Source: Phycisphaerales bacterium
GTDB taxonomy: Bacteria; Planctomycetota; Phycisphaerae; Tepidisphaerales; Tepidisphaeraceae
DNA length: 5,094 nucleotides
Reading direction: 5' to 3'
Assembly (NCBI GenBank): GCA_028288945.1
Contig: JAQGHH010000072.1
Location: 1 to 5,094 of the forward strand
A program made the translations under genes and the position numbers. The notes under the pieces were generated by a model. That model was given only the letters and a program-made list of their open reading frames with translations. It did not search any database and was not told the DNA's origin. Positions 1 through 5,094 of the stretch are shown here, in pieces; the stretch's first letter is position 1; every line of letters begins with the position of its first letter.

Positions 1-2953
1 TCCGGCCCGCCCCGGGAGGCAACGCCGGGTCGATCCCTTCGACCGTGACGTTAAAGTCGGGCTTCGCCGGGCGGACGACCAGGCGGTAGGTGTAAAAGTC
101 TCCCCCGAAATTGCGGGTGTCGGTGACGCGCACGAGGAATTCGCCGTCGAAGGGGGCGGTGAAGATGAGGCGCGAATCCGGTCCGAGCGTGCGGTCGGCG
201 GCGTCGTCGTTTTCGTAGTTGATGGGGAAGACCGGCAGGCCGTTGGGCACGAGCGATTCGCCGGGCTTGTGGGGCTCGACGATGTAGACGCGCTCGTCCA
301 GCGCGTGGGCGGTGGCGGTGGTGTCGAAGTAGCACCGCCTCTTGCCGGCGGGGGAGGGGAAGAAGTTGAATTCCGAATCCGGCCCGCGCGGGGAGAGGAA
401 GAGGCGCACGACCTCGCCTTGCATGTAAAGGTACTGGTTGAGCTGCATCTCCTCCCAGTTGACCAGCCGGCCGCCGCCCGCGTCGGCGTCGAAGCCGCGG
501 AAGGTGATCTGCGAATCGCGCACCGCCCGGAGCCGGGCGCGCTCGACAGGCTTGCCATCCGTGTGCAGCACTTCGATGCGCGTATCGACTGGCGAGCCCC
601 GGCGGGCCGCGACCGTCTCGATGACATAATTTTGCCCGGCCTTCGCCTCGAAGCGGTAAACGTCGGCGTCGGACTTCCCGCCCATCCCCTCCGCCGCTCC
701 CGACCCGATCCGGCCGCTCACCGCGCCGGGCACGGGAATCTTCATCGCCTGTGCGGGCGAGTCGTTGGGCTCAACCTCGACCAATTCAGGAATACCACTC
801 ACGAGCACTTTGTGCGTCTTGCGACTGCGATAGCGCGATGCGTCCACCGGCACACTGGCCTCTCCATCTCCGCCGGCTTTTACAGAGACCTGATCGTCGG
901 CATGGAGATTGAAGCCCAGAAGCTGGACCTTCGATTCCGTGTTCGCCGCTATGGCGAGCGGGAAGACGCCGGTGACGTAGGGGAACGTGCCGATCGACAG
1001 GCGATAAAAATCATCGTCGCCCATTCCGCCCATGAGGTCGGCGACCTTGACTAAGTACCGTCCGTCCGCGGGCGCCGTCCACGCCAGCAACGGGTCGGGG
1101 TCATCGCCCGCCGCCCCGACGGTGGCCAGCACTTTGCCGGTCGGGCCGATCAGCGCGAGTTGTACTTGGGCCTTCGACCCCAACCGCCTGGCGGCGACGT
1201 CGAACACGATGGCCTGCCCCGCCTTCGCATCGAAGGCAAAAAAATCCTCGTCGCCTTTTCGCCCGAACGCGCCCCAGATGCTCGCCGGGAGTGGCGCGAG
1301 TGTCGTCTGCGCGGGCGTGTGGTTGGGCTCCTGCTCTTCGACTTGCGGCAGATCGTCCACAAATAGCTTCAGCGCGCCGCTCTTGCCGCCGGGACCGGAC
1401 ACGGTCAGGTCGCAAGGCGCGAGCGGTGCGCCGGCGGCGATGGTGAGTTCCACGGACGCCGATTCGGCCTGGGCGTCACCGACGAGCTTCGCTTTCACCT
1501 GCGACTCCGAGACCTGCACTTCGGTCACCCGGGCGAGATTCTTGCCGCTCAGTTTGAGCTTGGTCGTCGTGCCGCGTTGGACGCCGCGGAAGGAGAGCTT
1601 TGCGAGTTCCGGTTTTGGGGGCGGAATTTCTTTGCCGGTTAAGGTGTCGTAAAAACCGACCGTCCCGTCGAGGCGGCCGACCGCGGCCTGTTTGTCGTCG
1701 AGGGCAAAGGAGAGCGCCGAGGGCCAGTCCGCCTGCGGCGGCAGGGCGGCCTTTTGTGACAACCCTTCCGCTTCGAACAGCTTCACGGTGTTGTCGTCCG
1801 CACTGGAAAGAAGGTTCTTGCCATCCACGGACCACGCGATGCGGAGGATCGTCCCCTCGTGTGCGAATTGGGACGCCAGCAGCGGGTTGGAGCCTTCCGT
1901 CGCGGCGTCGCTGACCTGCCAGACGCGAATCCGATTATCCACTCCCCCCGCGGCGACGCGCTTGCCATCCGGGCTGAAGGCGAGGGCGTAAAGTTCCTTC
2001 GACGATTCCGGACGGGTGTCGAGGCGCTTTCCGCCGGCGACGTCCCAAAGTTTGAGCGTGCGGTCGGCGCTGACGCTGGCGAGCACCTTGCCGTCGGGGC
2101 GAAACGCGACGCCGAAGACCGCGCCGTTATGGCCTTCGAGATTCCGCAGGGCTGTACCGTCCGCTATTTTCCAAAGCGTAATCTTCTGGTCGTAGCTGCC
2201 GGTGGCCAGCAATGTTCCGTCGGCGGAAATCGCCAGCGAATAGACGGCGTCCTTATGCCCTTCGAGCGTGCGCACGAGCGTCCAATCCGCCACGCTCCAA
2301 ACCCACACGCGCCCCTTGACGCCCGGCTCGCCGCCGGCGGCGACGAGCTTTGTTCCGTCCGCGCTGAAGACGACCGCGTTCACGTCGCCCGCCAGTCCGC
2401 CCAACCGGTGCACGATCGCCTGCTGCTGCGCCGACCAGATCTCCACTCCCCCCGGCCGAGCCGCGGCGATGATTTTCGCCTTCGGCTCATACGCCAGCGA
2501 AAGCACCGGCCGACGTGGCGTACCCTTGGGGGCGATCCTCGCAAAAGGCTGCGTGGCCGGCGCGGCCGTTGCAACCGCTTCCCCCGGTTTCGGGCCCGGA
2601 GCCCCGGCATCGATCCACGCGCGAATCACTGCAATCTCAGCCGGTGGAACCGCCTCCGCCTTCTTGGGCGGCGGCATGAAAGGCTTATTGCGGTGCTCGA
2701 TCTCCGCGACCAGCCTGCTCTCCTCCGCCTTGCCGGGGATGATGTCCGCGCCCTTCTCGCCCCCCTTCATCAGCGACTCATAGGACTCCATGACCAGCTC
2801 CCCCTCGGACTCCTTCGCGTCATGACAGCTCATGCACCGCTGGGCGAGGATGGCGTGGACCTGCGAGAAGGTGGGGGCGTCGGCGGCAGTCGTAACGTTC
2901 GCAGTCCACCCGATCACGCAAATTATGGCAAACAGAAACGATCGCATTCGCAT
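1..2953 (-). CDS. Secreted PSC1 cytochrome-like / WD40 beta-propeller / PPC-domain protein (3' end outside window)
   Basis: The frame is open for 984 codons from ATG at 2953 and runs off the window at base 1. Residues 1-24 form a signal peptide (Arg2 and Arg4, hydrophobic core from Phe6 to Trp16, likely cleavage near Ala23/Ala24). Residues 29-121 are a planctomycete cytochrome C-like PSC1 domain with CMSCH at 40-44, FMPPP at 92-96 and the typical closing AWIDAGAPGP at 112-121. An Ala/Pro/Thr-rich linker (122-136) leads to about seven WD40-type blades (147-435). IPT/Ig-like plus PPC modules follow (about 453-656 and 657-800), then a block at about 832-967 that I recall from planctomycete proteins of this kind. 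The protein is probably periplasmic or surface-bound. The propeller suggests protein binding and the CxxCH suggests covalent heme, but neither function is proven for the family. ATG at 2947 is an alternative start that keeps the signal peptide. It is the downstream partner of the DUF1549/DUF1553 gene, 252 bp away. Confidence 0.93.
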   Translation of the reverse strand, partial: MRMRSFLFAIICVIGWTANVTTAADAPTFSQVHAILAQRCMSCHDAKESEGELVMESYESLMKGGEKGADIIPGKAEESRLVAEIEHRNKPFMPPPKKAEAVPPAEIAVIRAWIDAGAPGPKPGEAVATAAPATQPFARIAPKGTPRRPVLSLAYEPKAKIIAAARPGGVEIWSAQQQAIVHRLGGLAGDVNAVVFSADGTKLVAAGGEPGVKGRVWVWSVADWTLVRTLEGHKDAVYSLAISADGTLLATGSYDQKITLWKIADGTALRNLEGHNGAVFGVAFRPDGKVLASVSADRTLKLWDVAGGKRLDTRPESSKELYALAFSPDGKRVAAGGVDNRIRVWQVSDAATEGSNPLLASQFAHEGTILRIAWSVDGKNLLSSADDNTVKLFEAEGLSQKAALPPQADWPSALSFALDDKQAAVGRLDGTVGFYDTLTGKEIPPPKPELAKLSFRGVQRGTTTKLKLSGKNLARVTEVQVSESQVKAKLVGDAQAESASVELTIAAGAPLAPCDLTVSGPGGKSGALKLFVDDLPQVEEQEPNHTPAQTTLAPLPASIWGAFGRKGDEDFFAFDAKAGQAIVFDVAARRLGSKAQVQLALIGPTGKVLATVGAAGDDPDPLLAWTAPADGRYLVKVADLMGGMGDDDFYRLSIGTFPYVTGVFPLAIAANTESKVQLLGFNLHADDQVSVKAGGDGEASVPVDASRYRSRKTHKVLVSGIPELVEVEPNDSPAQAMKIPVPGAVSGRIGSGAAEGMGGKSDADVYRFEAKAGQNYVIETVAARRGSPVDTRIEVLHTDGKPVERARLRAVRDSQITFRGFDADAGGGRLVNWEEMQLNQYLYMQGEVVRLFLSPRGPDSEFNFFPSPAGKRRCYFDTTATAHALDERVYIVEPHKPGESLVPNGLPVFPINYENDDAADRTLGPDSRLIFTAPFDGEFLVRVTDTRNFGGDFYTYRLVVRPAKPDFNVTVEGIDPALPPGAGR
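556..1597 (-). other. Two tandem IPT/Ig-like plus PPC modules
   Basis: Residues about 453-532 and 657-720 look like IPT/TIG-type Ig folds (RGTTTKLKLSGKNL at 460-473; TESKVQLLGFNL at 672-683). Each is followed by a PPC-like (pre-peptidase C-terminal) beta-sandwich opened by EPNHTPAQ (542-549) or EPNDSPAQ (728-735). Further matching landmarks are DEDFFAF (568-574) against DADVYRF (762-768), KAGQ (577-580) against KAGQ (771-774), and VAARRLGS (586-593) against VAARRGS (781-787). The matches indicate duplication of a module of about 190 residues. Domain borders are approximate. Confidence 0.7.
1649..2515 (-). other. Seven WD40-type repeats (beta-propeller)
   Basis: Residues 147-435 hold a roughly 40-residue periodic pattern. 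Blade ends are at IW (172-173), VW (218-219), LW (260-261), LW (302-303), VW (344-345), LF (392-393) and FY (434-435). Inner strands carry FSADG (196-200), ISADG (242-246), FRPDG (284-288), FSPDG (326-330) and WSVDG (374-378). GH dipeptides stand at 232-233 and 274-275. Blades 3 and 4 are the most canonical and blades 1 and 7 are degenerate. Seven blades would close a standard propeller, so this part looks complete. Confidence 0.88.
2822..2836 (-). other. CxxCH heme-binding motif of PSC1 domain
   Basis: These codons give Cys40-Met-Ser-Cys43-His44, the c-type heme attachment pattern. The FMPPP at residues 92-96 offers Met93 as a possible distal iron ligand, a spacing normal for PSC1 (PF07635) domains. 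Heme binding is known for cytochrome c in general. For this domain family it is inferred from the motif. Confidence 0.8.
2882..2953 (-). other. Signal peptide coding segment
   Basis: The first 24 codons encode a positively charged start (Arg2, Arg4), a hydrophobic stretch FLFAIICVIGW (6-16) and a small-residue end TTAA (21-24) before Asp25. This is a classical Sec-type signal. Cys12 sits inside the hydrophobic core but Ile precedes it, so it does not make a lipobox and a lipoprotein is unlikely. Export fits a CxxCH protein, since heme is attached outside the cytoplasmic membrane. Confidence 0.8.
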
Positions 2954-2962
2954 TCCATGTAG

Positions 2963-2985
2963 GTTCGGCTCCGCCGAACATGTTC
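2963..2985. other. Small palindrome just upstream of the WD40 gene start
   Basis: GTTCGGC (2963-2969) and GCCGAAC (2973-2979) are a perfect 7-bp inverted repeat with a 3-base loop. It overlaps a perfect 10-bp palindrome, GAACATGTTC (2976-2985). In the minus-strand transcript the hairpin ends about 9 bases before the ATG at 2953. Its loop side carries GGAG, 15 bases from that ATG, which is far for a Shine-Dalgarno sequence. It could affect translation start or bind a dimeric regulator; neither is shown. Confidence 0.45.
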
Positions 2986-3011
2986 CCGATTCGTTATGCC
3001 GAAGCGCTACT

Positions 3012-3039
3012 CCCTCTCCCTCGTACTCGGGGGAGAGGG
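3012..3039. repeat. REP-like hairpin, left copy
   Basis: CCCTCTCCC (3012-3020) pairs perfectly with GGGAGAGGG (3031-3039) around a 10-base loop. A G-rich tail GGGGTGAGGGG follows at 3042-3052. This stem plus G-rich tail resembles REP-type units scattered between genes in many bacteria. No run of T follows on the minus side, so it is not a standard intrinsic terminator. Confidence 0.6.
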
Positions 3040-3062
3040 CAGGGGTGAGGGGCCGGGAGGAG

Positions 3063-3139
3063 AGTTCAAGGGTTTAAAAGTTCAAAGGTTCAAGGGAGGC
3101 ATCAACCCTTGAACTCCTCAACTCTTGAACCCTTGAACT
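3063..3139. repeat. Inner inverted repeat of AGTTCAAGGG-type units
   Basis: Copies of a 10-base unit occur at 3063-3072 (AGTTCAAGGG), 3079-3088 (one mismatch) and 3087-3096 (one mismatch), and in reverse complement at 3106-3115 (exact) and 3130-3139 (exact), with a weaker copy near 3121-3131. The units are spaced evenly enough for the two arms to pair over 34 bp. The base composition is less GC-rich than the flanking genes. Confidence 0.65.
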
Positions 3140-3161
3140 TCTCTTCCGTCCCTCACCCTAA

Positions 3162-3189
3162 CCCTCTTCGCCGAGTACGACGGAGAGGG
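3162..3189. repeat. REP-like hairpin, right copy (inverted)
   Basis: CCCTCTTCG (3162-3170) pairs with CGGAGAGGG (3181-3189) with one mismatch, which is a G-U pair in one RNA strand, around a 10-base loop. Its tail, CCCTCACCC at 3150-3158, lies on the opposite side compared with the left copy. The two units therefore face each other as in a REP doublet. Confidence 0.55.
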
Positions 3190-3205
3190 GACCGGAGGCT
3201 CGCGG

Positions 3206-5094
3206 TCAATGATTAAACAAAAACGAATTGCTGCTGAGCACGCCCCAATACAAATCCTCGATCACCTCGCGGCGATTCTGGTCCTTCTGCTCGCCCAGCG
3301 CCGCCAGCAGGCGTTTCTTTTCGTCATCCGTTGGGTAACGCGACAGGGCGGACAGGTACAACTCCTCAACGATCTTCTCATCGGGCGTATTGGCCGCCGC
3401 CCATTGCTCGACGCGGCTGCCCTTTGCCTGAAGCTTGGGGTTGATCGTGTCGCCGTTGGCGATGTGGAGGGTCTGGGCGACGCTCGGCTGTTCGGTGCGT
3501 TCGCAGGCGCAGGTGATCGTGCGGTCCGGGCGGCCGAATGCCTTTAAGAAATAGGAATCGACGTTGGAGTCAGGGAGCTGCACGGCCCGCGTGCCCAGCG
3601 GGTAATCCTTGAATTGCGTGGGGACTGCCGTCACCTGGCTCAGGGCGTCGAGGGCCACTTCGGCCATCAGGCGCTTCGTATAGTAATGGCTGTAAAAGCG
3701 TTTGTCGGCGGAGTTCGCGCCGGCGGGTTGGCTGGAGCGCTGGTAAGTTTCCGACTGGAGAATCAGCCGCATGAGCGACTTGAGGTCGAACTTTTGGTCG
3801 GCGAGATAGGTGGAGAGCGCCGCGATCAGGGCCTCGTTGCTCGCCGGATTGGTCTTGCGCATGTCGTCGACTGATTCGACCAATCCCACGCCCAGGTAAT
3901 TCGCCCAGACACGGTTGACCACGGCGCGGGTGAAATACGGATTGTCGCGCGACACGAGCCAATCCGCGGCGTGGACGCGCCGGTCGGTCGGGTCGTCGAA
4001 CGCAATCGCCTTGCCGTCCAGCGGCTCCGGGGGTTGCGGCTTGCCCGTCAGCGGCTGGATCAATTCCCCCTCCGCCGCGGCAAAGATGACGAAGTTGCCG
4101 TCGCCCGGTGCGTTCTTCGTCCGCACGCGCGAGAAGAGGTTGGCGAACGCGTAATACTGGCTGTTCGTCCACTTCTCAAGCGGGTGGTTGTGGCACTTGG
4201 CGCAGTTCACCGACATGCCCAGGAACGCGACGCTCACCGTCTCCGCGGACTTTGACGGGTCGTCGTGGAGCAGATAGAAATTGGCCGCGCCGTTTTCGAG
4301 CGTGCTGCCGGTGGCCGTGACGACGCGCCGGGCGAACTGGTCCCACGGCGTGTTGTCGGCGACCTGCTGCCGCACCCATGCGTAATAGGCCCGCATGCCC
4401 GCCGGCCGCAGTGAACGGCTGCTGACCAGGAGCAAATCCGACCAGCGGTAGGCCCAGTAATCCACGAATTCCGGCCGGTTGAGCAGAGATTCGATGAGCC
4501 GGTCGCGCTTGTCGGGAGAGTTGTCGGCGAGGAAGGCACGGGCCTCGTCCGCCGTGGGCAGCACGCCGATCGTGTCGAGGTACGCCCGGCGGAGGAATTC
4601 GCCGTCACTGCTGCGCGGGGAGGGGGGGAGGTTCAGGCTCTTGAGCTTTTGGAACACCAGGTCGTCGATGAAATTCCGCCGCGGGGCGGAGGCGAAGAGG
4701 GCGGGATCGCACGCGCCCAGCGGCACGGCAATCGTCGCCGTCGTCAGGCGGCTGAGATACCACGCCACGATCGGCGCTTCCCCGCGTCCGGCCACTTTTA
4801 CTTTGCCTGTATCATCCACCGTCGCAACGGATGTATCCGCCGCGGTGTACTTCGCCCAGCGCGTCACGTCCTGCACGCGGCCGTCGCTGAAATGGGCCAG
4901 CACGATGAGCTGCTGCTGCCCGCCCGGCGCGAGCGTGACGACCGGCGGGACGATCTCGATGCCCGTGATCCGCGGGTCATCCGCGCGCGGCCCGGGCGCG
5001 CCGGAGGCGATCCACTCGGCCAGAAGGTTGTATTCGATCGACCCTGGCTTGATCCGCTCGCCCCCCTTGTGCGGCACGGCAGCCGTGGGCTTGA
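3206..5094 (-). CDS. DUF1549/DUF1553 planctomycete cytochrome C-like protein with Big_2-like domain (5' end outside window)
   Basis: The frame is open from the window edge to TGA at 3206-3208. A GTG at 5077 could serve as a start, but the codons before it (KPTAA) continue the same conserved text, so the real start lies outside. Numbering from 5077 as residue 1: residues 1-30 are the tail of a PSC1-type domain (VPHKGGERI, then LLAEWIASGAPGP). Residues 36-118 are a Big_2-like Ig fold (VTLAPGGQQQL, SVATVDDTG). Residues about 133-320 are PSCyt2/DUF1549, with YLDTIGVLPT, RPEFVDYWAYRWSDLL and the motif CAKCHNHPLEKW at 292-303. Residues about 365-618 are PSD1/DUF1553, with FTRAVVNRVWANYLG, CACER at 523-527 and the standard ending SNSFLFNH. 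It ends intact. Members are exported proteins of unproven function, thought to be redox-related because of their CxxCH motifs. It lies directly upstream of the WD40 gene on the same strand. Confidence 0.95.
   Translation of the reverse strand, partial: KPTAAVPHKGGERIKPGSIEYNLLAEWIASGAPGPRADDPRITGIEIVPPVVTLAPGGQQQLIVLAHFSDGRVQDVTRWAKYTAADTSVATVDDTGKVKVAGRGEAPIVAWYLSRLTTATIAVPLGACDPALFASAPRRNFIDDLVFQKLKSLNLPPSPRSSDGEFLRRAYLDTIGVLPTADEARAFLADNSPDKRDRLIESLLNRPEFVDYWAYRWSDLLLVSSRSLRPAGMRAYYAWVRQQVADNTPWDQFARRVVTATGSTLENGAANFYLLHDDPSKSAETVSVAFLGMSVNCAKCHNHPLEKWTNSQYYAFANLFSRVRTKNAPGDGNFVIFAAAEGELIQPLTGKPQPPEPLDGKAIAFDDPTDRRVHAADWLVSRDNPYFTRAVVNRVWANYLGVGLVESVDDMRKTNPASNEALIAALSTYLADQKFDLKSLMRLILQSETYQRSSQPAGANSADKRFYSHYYTKRLMAEVALDALSQVTAVPTQFKDYPLGTRAVQLPDSNVDSYFLKAFGRPDRTITCACERTEQPSVAQTLHIANGDTINPKLQAKGSRVEQWAAANTPDEKIVEELYLSALSRYPTDDEKKRLLAALGEQKDQNRREVIEDLYWGVLSSNSFLFNH
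4190..4204 (-). other. CxxCH motif of PSCyt2/DUF1549 domain
   Basis: These codons give Cys292-Ala-Lys-Cys295-His296, followed by NHPLEKWT. This is the signature of DUF1549 (PF07583) and the basis of its name as a cytochrome C-like domain. It supports covalent heme binding by pattern only. Confidence 0.8.

Larger units (their letters stand above)
3012..3189. repeat. 178-bp nested palindrome, REPIN/MITE-like element in the spacer
   Basis: The left arm (3012-3096) and the right arm (3106-3189) are inverted copies almost end to end around a 9-base centre (3097-3105). By hand alignment the outer 41-bp segments (3012-3052 and 3149-3189) match at 34 of 41 positions and the inner 34-bp segments (3063-3096 and 3106-3139) at 28 of 34. 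They are joined by poorly matching stretches of about 10 bp. It contains no plausible gene, no transposase and no clear target-site duplication at its edges. It lies in the transcribed gap between two same-strand genes, so it could fold into a very long hairpin in the mRNA. The form suggests a non-autonomous mobile repeat, which is inference. Confidence 0.75.
2954..3205. other. Intergenic spacer, no gene
   Basis: The 252 bp between the TGA of the DUF1549/DUF1553 gene and the ATG of the WD40 gene hold the nested palindrome and the small start-proximal palindrome. I see no convincing sigma-70 promoter, no tRNA, and no terminator with a T-run on the minus strand. The two genes may be read through as one transcript, or the second may have a promoter I cannot recognise. 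Confidence 0.6.

Noticed and set aside
269..1054. Plus-strand open frame of 261 codons
   Set aside because: It is antisense to the PPC part of the WD40 gene, with low-complexity Gly, Arg and Ala text and no domain.
1032..1652. Plus-strand open frame of 206 codons rich in Ser, Ala and Pro
   Set aside because: It lies opposite the IPT/PPC region and its composition is that of an antisense shadow.
1859..2962. Long plus-strand open frame of 367 codons opposite the WD40 gene
   Set aside because: It is antisense to a clear domain-rich gene, is rich in Arg, His and Leu without any recognisable motif, and arises from the GC-rich codon pattern of the minus strand.
2976..2985. GAACATGTTC as a LexA/SOS box
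   Set aside because: The Gram-positive-type box needs GAAC and GTTC separated by four bases, and here the gap is two. The neighbouring genes are not DNA-repair genes.
3012..3189. Palindrome as an intrinsic terminator
   Set aside because: No T-rich run follows the stem in the minus-strand direction (the text below 3012 is mixed sequence), and the arms are far longer than a usual terminator.
3012..3189. CRISPR array
   Set aside because: The repeated units are inverted, about 10 bases long and without spacers of constant length. No cas gene is in view.
3209..3547. Plus-strand open frame of 112 codons beginning opposite the DUF1553 stop codon
   Set aside because: It is entirely antisense to the conserved PSD1 end and has no family features.
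3570..4172. Minus-strand open frame of 200 codons in another frame
   Set aside because: It overlaps the DUF1553 domain in a shifted frame and is rich in Arg, Gly and Pro. The main frame is intact, so this is not a frameshift remnant.
5075..5077. GTG at 5077 as the true start of the DUF1549/DUF1553 gene
   Set aside because: The upstream codons stay open and encode KPTAA, which continues the conserved end of a PSC1-type domain. No signal peptide follows this GTG, although the protein family is exported.

Overview
The window looks like GC-rich chromosomal DNA from a member of the Planctomycetes (or a close PVC relative). The evidence is protein content: both genes belong to the paralogous secreted protein families that are hugely expanded in that phylum, namely planctomycete cytochrome C-like domains (PSC1/PSCyt1, PSCyt2 = DUF1549, PSD1 = DUF1553) joined to WD40, bacterial Ig-like and PPC domains. 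No convincing Shine-Dalgarno sequence stands at a good distance from the one start codon in view, which is also common in this phylum. Genus and species cannot be told from the sequence.

Layout: both genes lie on the minus strand, so the functional order runs from high to low coordinates. Positions 5094-3206 hold the 3' part of a PSC1-tail / Big_2-like / DUF1549 / DUF1553 protein whose 5' end is outside the window. Positions 3205-2954 are a 252-bp spacer. It is almost filled by a nested 178-bp palindrome (3012-3189), built from two REP-like hairpins in inverted orientation around an inner inverted repeat of AGTTCAAGGG-type units. A second, small palindrome (2963-2985) lies just ahead of the next start. 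Positions 2953-1 hold the 5' part (984 codons, still open at base 1) of a large exported protein: signal peptide, PSC1 cytochrome-like domain with CMSCH, seven WD40-type blades, two IPT/PPC-like modules, and a C-terminal block that I recall as conserved in planctomycete proteins.

How the genes may work together: same-strand adjacency and a shared set of putative CxxCH domains suggest a co-expressed pair acting outside the cytoplasmic membrane. The families have no firmly established biochemical role, so electron transfer, surface scaffolding or a link to polymer breakdown remain inference. The DUF1501 gene often found beside DUF1549/DUF1553 genes is not in this spacer. Many long open frames exist on the plus strand and in other minus frames. 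They are by-products of high GC content opposite the two real genes, and none looks like a real protein.
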